NCBI GenBank assembly: GCA_020650975.1
Contig: JAIPMN010001156.1
Location: 25,793 to 48,562 of the forward strand
Length of the DNA stretch: 22,770 nucleotides
Source: Apostichopus californicus
Taxonomy: Eukaryota; Echinodermata; Holothuroidea; Aspidochirotida; Stichopodidae
Direction: 5' to 3'
Position 1 is the stretch's first letter. Every line of letters begins with the position of its first letter. The position numbers and the translations under genes were made by a program. This document shows positions 19,001 through 22,770 of the stretch, piece by piece. Under the pieces are notes generated by a model. The model did no database searches. It had not been told where the DNA came from and saw nothing but the letters and a program-made list of their open reading frames with translations.

Positions 19001-21581
19001 CCTTTGAATTCTACAAAAGATGCAGCTTGCATTCACTATTAAAGGTAGATTAATATGTAGTTCATAGGCTTTTCTTTCAAATTAAACATGTTTACAAGAT
19101 TTTCAGACTTTGACCTCTGTTGAACTCAAATGACCTTTGACCACCACAGAAAAAAAAAAGACTTCTTACAATCACTTAGGTGGATCCATTTCCCCAATAT
19201 GGAGTTAAACAACAATCTACTGTACAGTACTTTTCAAGTTAAAGATTTTACAACCAATGCATCACATACACACTATCACCATTGCAAACATTCATTTTGC
19301 TTTTTGCAAAGAATCAAAACACAAAGCAAAATCAGAAGGATAGTCTAGTAGAAAAAAAGGATCAGGAGGGACACTCAAGTCCCTATCCAGGACCCTATAA
19401 GGAGAGGAAAAAAAACTGAAGACACAAACACTCAGACCCGATTACAATGCTTAAAGTGCTTGTCCAAAGCATTCTTAAACCCATTGACACTACTTGCAAG
19501 TGCAACTTTCTCAGGCAAACCGTTCCACTCATTCACAACCCTATATTAGAAAAAAGTTATGCCGAATATTAATCCTACTTTGTGACTTTTGGAGTTTAAG
19601 ACAATGACCTCTGGTACAACTACTATTAGCAAACATGAAAAAGTCAGTAAAGGATAAATTGTCAAAACCATACACAATCTTGAAAACCTGAATCAAGTCC
19701 CCACGTAACCTAAGCTTGAGTGTGGTGAGATTCAACAGTTGTAACCGCCTATGATAAGGAACACTCTTTAAGGAACACGGATGCACGGTTTATGCCACCA
19801 TCTCTTTAAGCATTGACAGATTACCATATTCCAACAGACATATATAAGTATGAATACATGAAAGCTAGCATTAACAGGCAGCACAACTGTGCTACTACCC
19901 CAGACACAGGCTCACAGTGCAACAGACCATTTCCATTCCTGGAACTGCATGGCAGACATTTTTTTTTCTGGGATTGCTTTCAGCAAATATATTACCAGTT
20001 TGGTGTGATAAATTTAAAAGACGACCAGCGTAAACATACTGTACCAGCATTTCTTGTATCTAGTTCTTGATATCACATTGTGGGTGATAAACTTGTCTGA
20101 ATAATATGAAATACACAACTTTCACAGCCTGATTTTACACATGACTGTAATAATTACTCAAGAGATATTTGAAGCAAAGCCACTGTACTGAATACACTGA
20201 TGTACTGTACAGTGACCAGTGTGCTTAAAGACCATCAGCTCCCTTTGCAGCTTGCCCACGTGAAAGTACAATGACTGATTGACTGTCATTTGCCAACTGA
20301 AACCTCATCAATTTGGTCTGAAAAAGTGAGGCTGTGGACAAATTTCTAACAATTTAAGACAATTATAATTTCAGCTCAGGGACCTAGCAATCCTCGCATG
20401 GCAGCTGAAAGCTACCAGTTATGTCCCAATTTTGATGTGTCTGTCATACATGATGGAGCTACCTGTGATGTCACAATTTTGATGTGTCTGTCATATATGA
20501 TGGAGCTACCTGTGATGTCACAATTTTGATGTGTCTGTCATATATGATGGAGTTACCTGTGATGTCACAATTTTGATGTGTCTGTCATATATGATGGAGC
20601 TACCTGTTATGTCACAATTTTGATGTGTCTGTCATATATGATGACAAAGTATGCAGTAATTGCTTTACTTACAGTGAAGTATGTATACATACAAAACATG
20701 ACTTGTTCAATAAGGAGGCAAGAAGAATGAGTTTTAGATAATTAAGAGAACTGATCAAATTCATTAATGGAGGCAGTCTATCAGGACATTAACTTGGTTC
20801 ACCTACTCACACATTATACTGCGCAGTGAATTACAGTTTGATGCTCAAGGTGAATGGAATGATGAACCCTTCCATTGCAAGTTAGTTGCCTAAATTTTGA
20901 ATTTCTTCTGAAATCTACAGTAATAACACATGAATTTAAAACTGTACAAACGTCCCTTTCATGGTTTGAACAGCACTCTGCAAACTGTGGGGACACAATC
21001 ACATCCATGGCAAATCCTGTGAGTTAGGTTTATGCACTACAATCGAGTTCAAGGTGAAGGTACTACTGTAAATAGTGACAAAAATATTATTAGATAATGC
21101 ATTGTAAGCACACGCAGTTTTAAAAAACTTACAAGTACTTTTCCAAATATCTCTGACACTTTTATATTCTATTTTGCATGGCATGCATATTCTTGTGCAC
21201 AAGCACTAGTTGCCATGGTAACATAGTGTACAATGAGCCAGTCAGTCCTCATATAATATTGGTACCATCAAAGGTATGTTCAATTTAATGAAATCTCCCT
21301 AAAACATGGATGTCACAAAATCACTTTAAAGGAGAGTAAGTGGACCTTTCTATAATATGATCATGACCTCACTACGCAGCTTTGAGTACCCTTCATTTAC
21401 CTTCAGGACATCTGTTGGGGTACAGACAGCTGATGAGAGGATTCCAGCTGACACACCACAAATCACATTGACTAGCAACGTTTCATCTTCTGGGTTTTCC
21501 ACTGTTAACCTCTTGAACATATGGTAGCAGCCGATCTTGAGCGTGCCATAAGATGCCTGTCGTAACAGTGCTGGCCGAATT
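9991..21581 (-). CDS. SLC25A30: UCP5/KMCP1-type mitochondrial carrier, five exons, 5' end off the window
   Basis: This is an inner-mitochondrial-membrane carrier of the SLC25 family. Joining minus-strand exons 21581-21401, 17563-17465, 15313-15189, 12709-12550 and 10089-9991 gives one open frame of 220 codons plus TGA. All four introns are GT/AG and every junction keeps phase. Signatures seen: [73 protein letters not shown] and [13 protein letters not shown]. They fit the SLC25A14/SLC25A30 branch better than UCP1-4; a DCL shortly before the last EG favours SLC25A30, but invertebrates may have a single ancestral copy. Family members transport small anions; the substrate cannot be read from sequence. 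About 70 N-terminal residues are missing at the right edge. The C-terminus is unusually short. No promoter is in the window. Confidence 0.93.
10090..12549 (-). other. intron between carrier exons 4 and 5
   Basis: Donor gtacag at the right end, acceptor ctcctacag at the left end. About 2.46 kb of AT-rich DNA with no recognised transposon. A coding-like patch behind a good acceptor lies at 10295-10412 and is listed separately. Open frames near 10755-11012 and 11598-11801 look random. Confidence 0.9.
10295..10412 (-). other. possible cryptic exon inside the last carrier intron
   Basis: A strong-looking acceptor (gattttcttttccag) precedes an open stretch, and GGGGAA followed by gtaaat could be a donor at the other end. 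One frame (entered after one base) reads [20 protein letters not shown] and continues to a stop at 10277; its composition looks coding. Its phase does not fit the carrier exons: spliced after exon 4 it would be read in another frame and stop after 18 residues. It could be a poison exon, part of another transcript, or chance. I do not recognise the peptide. Confidence 0.2.
12550..12709 (-). CDS. SLC25A30: carrier exon 4 of those visible (helix 5 and matrix loop)
   Basis: The acceptor is tttgaacag before AGCAAG; its first base completes an Ala codon. Fifty-three codons follow and the donor is AAG then gtacag. The exon encodes [26 protein letters not shown], then a loop ending [17 protein letters not shown] is the repeat-3 Px[DE]xx[KR] motif. 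The loop between MNQ and the next EG is about seven residues longer than I recall for human KMCP1, and the extra residues include the acidic stretch IDEIPEV. An ATG lies inside the exon but is not a start, because upstream exons join in frame. Confidence 0.95.
13009..13016. repeat. left target-site duplication of the hAT element
   Basis: GTTAATAT, identical to 14677-14684 on the other side of the element. Length 8 with T at position 2 and A at position 7 is typical of hAT insertion. Confidence 0.93.
13017..14676. mobile_element. non-autonomous hAT DNA transposon, complete ends
   Basis: The element is 1660 bp, bounded by perfect 17-bp terminal inverted repeats, TAGTGTTCAAACGATTA at the left and its reverse complement at the right. 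It is flanked on both sides by GTTAATAT, an exact 8-bp target duplication that fits the hAT preference nTnnnnAn. Both ends carry subterminal clusters of AATCGG or CCGATT (runs of AATCGGAATCGGAATCGG near 13040 and 14600), the kind of arrays hAT transposases bind. The inside has no long open frame and no visible BED finger or hAT dimerisation domain, so it depended on a transposase elsewhere. A short frame starting [12 protein letters not shown] near 13274 ends after 18 codons and may be a remnant. The exact target copies suggest a fairly young insertion. Confidence 0.93.
13655..13820. repeat. internal direct duplication inside the hAT element
   Basis: CGACCACATGGTAGCC followed by CACACTAAGTCAACT near 13655 recurs at 13772 as CGACCACATGTTAGCC followed by CACACTAAGTCAACG, an offset of 117 bp. 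It is a diverged tandem duplication within the element. Confidence 0.75.
14677..14684. repeat. right target-site duplication of the hAT element
   Basis: GTTAATAT, directly after the right inverted repeat; an exact copy of the left flank. Confidence 0.93.
15083..15124. repeat. inverted repeat (hairpin) in the carrier intron
   Basis: GGGACGCAAGCT and AGCTTGCGCCCC pair as 12-bp arms with one mismatch around an 18-nt spacer. The sequence (GAGGGAGCTTGCGCCCCTGG) resembles the GC-rich core of dispersed repeats found in many marine invertebrate genomes. No gene function is implied. Confidence 0.6.
15189..15313 (-). CDS. SLC25A30: carrier exon 3 of those visible (helix 4)
   Basis: The acceptor is ttgtttttcag before GGAGTT and the donor is TTAGC followed by gtaagt. 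The exon is 125 nt, starts in phase 0 and leaves two bases (GC) for a codon completed in the next exon. It encodes [25 protein letters not shown], then a loop to NIYTHL. VYDFTKK is the [FY][DE]xx[KR] cytoplasmic-gate motif at the end of helix 4. Human UCP5 and KMCP1 have nearly the same GVVPTAQRAA and ELPVYD segments. Confidence 0.96.
15605..15880. repeat. degenerate simple repeat with small palindromes
   Basis: It begins with a run of ACAGT units (ctacagtacagtacagtac), followed by many variants of CATAGTGTTT and CACAGTG. CACAGTGTTTCACTGTG near 15691 is an exact 7-bp inverted repeat around TTT. This looks like an old, drifting microsatellite. Confidence 0.6.
16139..16810. repeat. GGGCCC-rich dispersed tandem repeat, copy B
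   Basis: Built of diverged monomers of roughly 370 bp. AAATGCATTTGAGGTGAAAT then TTGGGCCCACCCAG near 16350 recurs near 16720 as AAATGCATTTCAGATGGAAAT then TTTGGGCCCACCCAGG. It contains a C-run with ACCAAAAA at 16626-16640. Its left part (TTATCTATTGACTAATGC) and its body match the repeat at 1-640 in the same orientation, but in a different block order. The frames of up to 113 codons here come from the repeat and show no protein family. Confidence 0.85.
16815..17310. repeat. modular dispersed repeat, two tandem modules, CA-tailed
   Basis: Two modules offset by 243 bp: GTTGCGAAGAACATG at 16821 and GTTGCAAAGAACATG at 17064. Each continues with ACATCACCATACCAAGTAT, then GGACATAC, then GATATTGACA. 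The last part reads TACCAAGTATGACAT, then GAGATACCGTGTTTACAAGC, and runs straight into the CA microsatellite. A third copy lies at about 1500-1735. Confidence 0.85.
17311..17345. repeat. CA dinucleotide microsatellite
   Basis: An imperfect run of CA broken by CATA (cacatacacacacacatac and onward). It sits at the 3' end of the modular repeat, as a shorter CA run does at 1719-1730, so it belongs to that repeat. Confidence 0.9.
17465..17563 (-). CDS. SLC25A30: carrier exon 2 of those visible (matrix loop of repeat 2)
   Basis: Thirty-three codons in phase 0 at both ends. The acceptor is acatttcag before GTACGG and the donor is AGG followed by gtaaga. It encodes [13 protein letters not shown] through [17 protein letters not shown] continues directly from PTDVLK of the previous exon. 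[10 protein letters not shown], completed by the next exon, is the conserved matrix-helix signature of carrier repeat 2. Confidence 0.95.
17773..17795 (+). other. G-quadruplex motif in carrier intron
   Basis: Four G-runs of at least three (GGGG, GGGGG, GGG, GGG) with loops of 5, 2 and 1 nt satisfy the usual G3+N1-7 rule. They lie on the strand opposite to the carrier transcript, so a quadruplex would form in the DNA non-template strand sense of the plus strand, not in the pre-mRNA. Confidence 0.6.
18840..19155. repeat. dispersed repeat with TGACCT motifs, tandem modules
   Basis: Two clear modules offset by 133 bp: CAGACCTTGATCTCTGGTGA then CTCAAATGACCTTTGA at 18971, and CAGACTTTGACCTCTGTTGA then CTCAAATGACCTTTGA at 19104. 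A weaker one (AAAGGTCACCTCTGCC) precedes at about 18880. The second ends in TGACCTTTGACC (19131-19142), matching a DR1 nuclear-receptor site. It resembles TGACCTTTGACC repeats common in invertebrate genomes. Confidence 0.7.
19351..19786 (-). pseudogene. 3' remnant of a non-LTR retrotransposon (CR1/Jockey-like RT C-terminus)
   Basis: The minus strand from 19786 encodes [20 protein letters not shown], then [18 protein letters not shown], then [20 protein letters not shown]. This is the conserved region after the reverse transcriptase core in CR1/Jockey-type ORF2 (LRGDLIEVFKI..GFDN..FF...TRGH.LKL). At about 19540 the frame shifts by one base after NFF. The next frame continues as [20 protein letters not shown], then FKNALDKHF, and stops at 19434-19432, matching the family's RVVNxWNxLPxxVVxAxS ending. 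A short 3' UTR-like stretch follows to about 19351. The RT core and endonuclease are absent, as expected for a 5'-truncated copy. It lies in the same orientation as the carrier, within its intron. Confidence 0.85.
20411..20643. repeat. 47-bp tandem array, about five units
   Basis: Units start at 20411, 20458, 20505, 20552 and 20599. The consensus begins GCTACCTGTGATGTCACAAT and continues TTTGATGTGTCTGTCATATA, then TGATGGA. Units 2-4 differ at only one or two positions; unit 1 is more diverged (GCTACCAGTTATGTCCCAAT) and unit 5 breaks off after TATATGATGA. Each full unit contains GTGATGTCACA, a CRE-like word. 47 is not a multiple of 3, so the array is not coding. Confidence 0.95.
21401..21581 (-). 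CDS. SLC25A30: carrier exon 1 of those visible (helices 2-3)
   Basis: The acceptor reads tcttctgtag before AATTCGG; the first base completes a Gly codon begun in an unseen upstream exon. Sixty further codons run from [17 protein letters not shown] to TPTDVLK, then the donor gtaaat. The RPALLRQ/YGTLKIG block is diagnostic of the UCP family. PTDVLK is the Px[DE]xx[KR] motif of carrier repeat 2, at the end of helix 3. In the helix 2 [FY][DE]xx[KR] position the protein has YHMFK, so the acidic residue is His; in the human paralogs I recall it is Gln. An acidic loop (ENPEDE) separates helices 2 and 3. Confidence 0.95.
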
Positions 21582-21669
21582 CTACAGAAGACAAAAGATG
21601 GAACACAGCGTTCTAAGACTTCTTTAAATTGATTACGGTTTAAAGGTATACTAAGACTGACTGCAGTTC

Positions 21670-21850
21670 ATTTCAATTTCATTTCATTTATTTGTTTTTT
21701 CACAACAACATAACAATACTACAGTATAATATAGATCTGCATAGTCAACAGGAATCCTTGAGAAATACAACACCATGCAGGAAAGGAAGATTTAACAAAA
21801 TAAGGAATCAAGAAAAAAGGAGTAAGAAATTAAAAAAACAAATTGTGTGT
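21670..21850 (-). mobile_element. probable retroposon 3' end (SINE/LINE tail)
   Basis: On the minus strand it ends AACAAATAAATGAAATGAAA, then TTGAAATGAA: an AATAAA followed by a short GAAAT-type tail, as at the 3' end of CR1/L2-like elements and their SINEs. The part upstream is A/T-rich with no coding signal. It lies just upstream of the carrier's first visible exon, in the same orientation. The left limit of the element and its family are not clear. Confidence 0.4.
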
Positions 21851-22770
21851 AGGTCTCTGTGTACAGTGCACACTAAAAATAGAATAACTGAACCCAATAA
21901 AATGAGACGGTAAATAACCAACAGTAAGACTTGAATGGATTTAACTAATTAATATTCAACTGGATACTACTGTACAGTATCTTACTGAAAACAAAAGTGA
22001 ACTAAGTAGCTCTTACCCAATCAGATAGAGTAATTTAACTCAATAATAATTATCATTTCTCCCAACATGTATATATACAGTTCTACTTAAACAACTGTAT
22101 GGCAGTCTACAGCTCTCTATAAATTCAAAAGTTCATCGACATTGCAACAATTACTGTATGGTACTTAATAGTGAGCCTACAGTAATGGCTATTCCTAACT
22201 AATTTTACACACCCTGCTGTTAGAGCTGTTGAGTTCCTGATTATTAAATACTGCACCTGTCCAGTTAAAATGAGGTAAGTATTCACACTGCTATCTATAC
22301 TGTACTGTATATACAGATAAGTCCATTCAGTACTGTAAGTTACCATAATGTACATAAACAGTCAAAGACAACTTTGAAGCAATATTATTAAATTGCTGTA
22401 AGCTTCACATACTATACCAGTCATACACTAATTATAATATAATTACTATATGTGTACAGTAAATGAATTAAGTTACATATTGCAATGACATCATAGACTA
22501 ACTACATACAGTCAAGAATTCCAATATCAATATTTCCATTGATTCAGTGTGGGTTGATTTTGTTTTGTTGGTTTTGTTTTCCAATCAGTTTAATTTGATT
22601 AGAATCCGTTCAAGTTAATGATTACTTGGACTCTTCCTAGGAATCAATAAATATGCAAAGTTAAAATAGCTAATCTGATATGTATAATACAGTAATTATC
22701 ACAAGGTTAAATTCAGGGCAACCAAACACTCGATTTGTGATACGCATCAGTCCATAAAAGATATAACAGT
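21851..22770. other. no gene seen; presumed upstream intron of the carrier
   Basis: AT-rich sequence with scattered TACTGTAC words. I looked on the minus strand for the missing carrier N-terminus (helix 1 with PxDLTK and a following YRGM block) and did not find it, so the upstream exons are beyond the right edge. Confidence 0.6.

Larger units (their letters stand above)
17564..21400 (-). other. intron between carrier exons 1 and 2
   Basis: Donor gtaaat, acceptor acatttcag. About 3.84 kb. It holds the G-quadruplex motif, the repeat with TGACCT motifs, the retrotransposon remnant and the 47-bp array, each listed separately. The rest (17800-18840, 19820-20400 and 20650-21400) shows only AT-rich sequence with many ACTGTAC words. 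Confidence 0.9.

Noticed and set aside
1..22770. tRNA, rRNA, CRISPR or bacterial operon signals
   Set aside because: None seen on reading both strands; introns and animal-type repeats make a prokaryotic source very unlikely.

Overview
The window looks like nuclear DNA of an animal, most likely a marine invertebrate. It is AT-rich and intron-rich, has no operons or dense coding, and is full of dispersed repeats and transposon remnants. The species cannot be named from sequence alone; a deuterostome such as an echinoderm is a guess from repeat style.

The one confident gene is on the minus strand. It is a mitochondrial carrier (SLC25) of the UCP5/KMCP1 type (SLC25A14/SLC25A30). Five coding exons fit together in frame with GT/AG introns: 21401-21581, 17465-17563, 15189-15313, 12550-12709 and 9991-10089. 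They give 220 codons plus a stop. The first roughly 70 residues (helix 1 and the first Px[DE]xx[KR] motif) should lie beyond the right edge. The carrier signatures of repeats 2 and 3 are intact, but the protein ends early, inside helix 6, and lacks the usual last ten or so residues.

The introns are full of repeats. The 12.7-15.2 kb intron holds a complete non-autonomous hAT element (13017-14676) with 17-bp inverted ends and a perfect 8-bp target duplication. The 15.3-17.5 kb intron holds a GGGCCC-rich tandem repeat and a modular repeat ending in a CA microsatellite. The 17.6-21.4 kb intron holds a 47-bp tandem array, a frameshifted 3' remnant of a non-LTR retrotransposon, a repeat with DR1-like motifs and a G-quadruplex motif. 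Right of the first exon seen here lies a retroposon 3' end.

The left 10 kb, downstream of the carrier, has no confident gene. It has second copies of the two repeat families seen at 16-17.3 kb, a G-rich tract, a smaller hAT-like element (6763-7220), a solo hAT-like end (9094) and a few short coding-like stretches that I could not identify (4657-4917, 5748-6128). I found no RNA genes and no CRISPR. I also found no defence or biosynthetic system; the notable points are the carrier's odd C-terminus and the transposon architecture.
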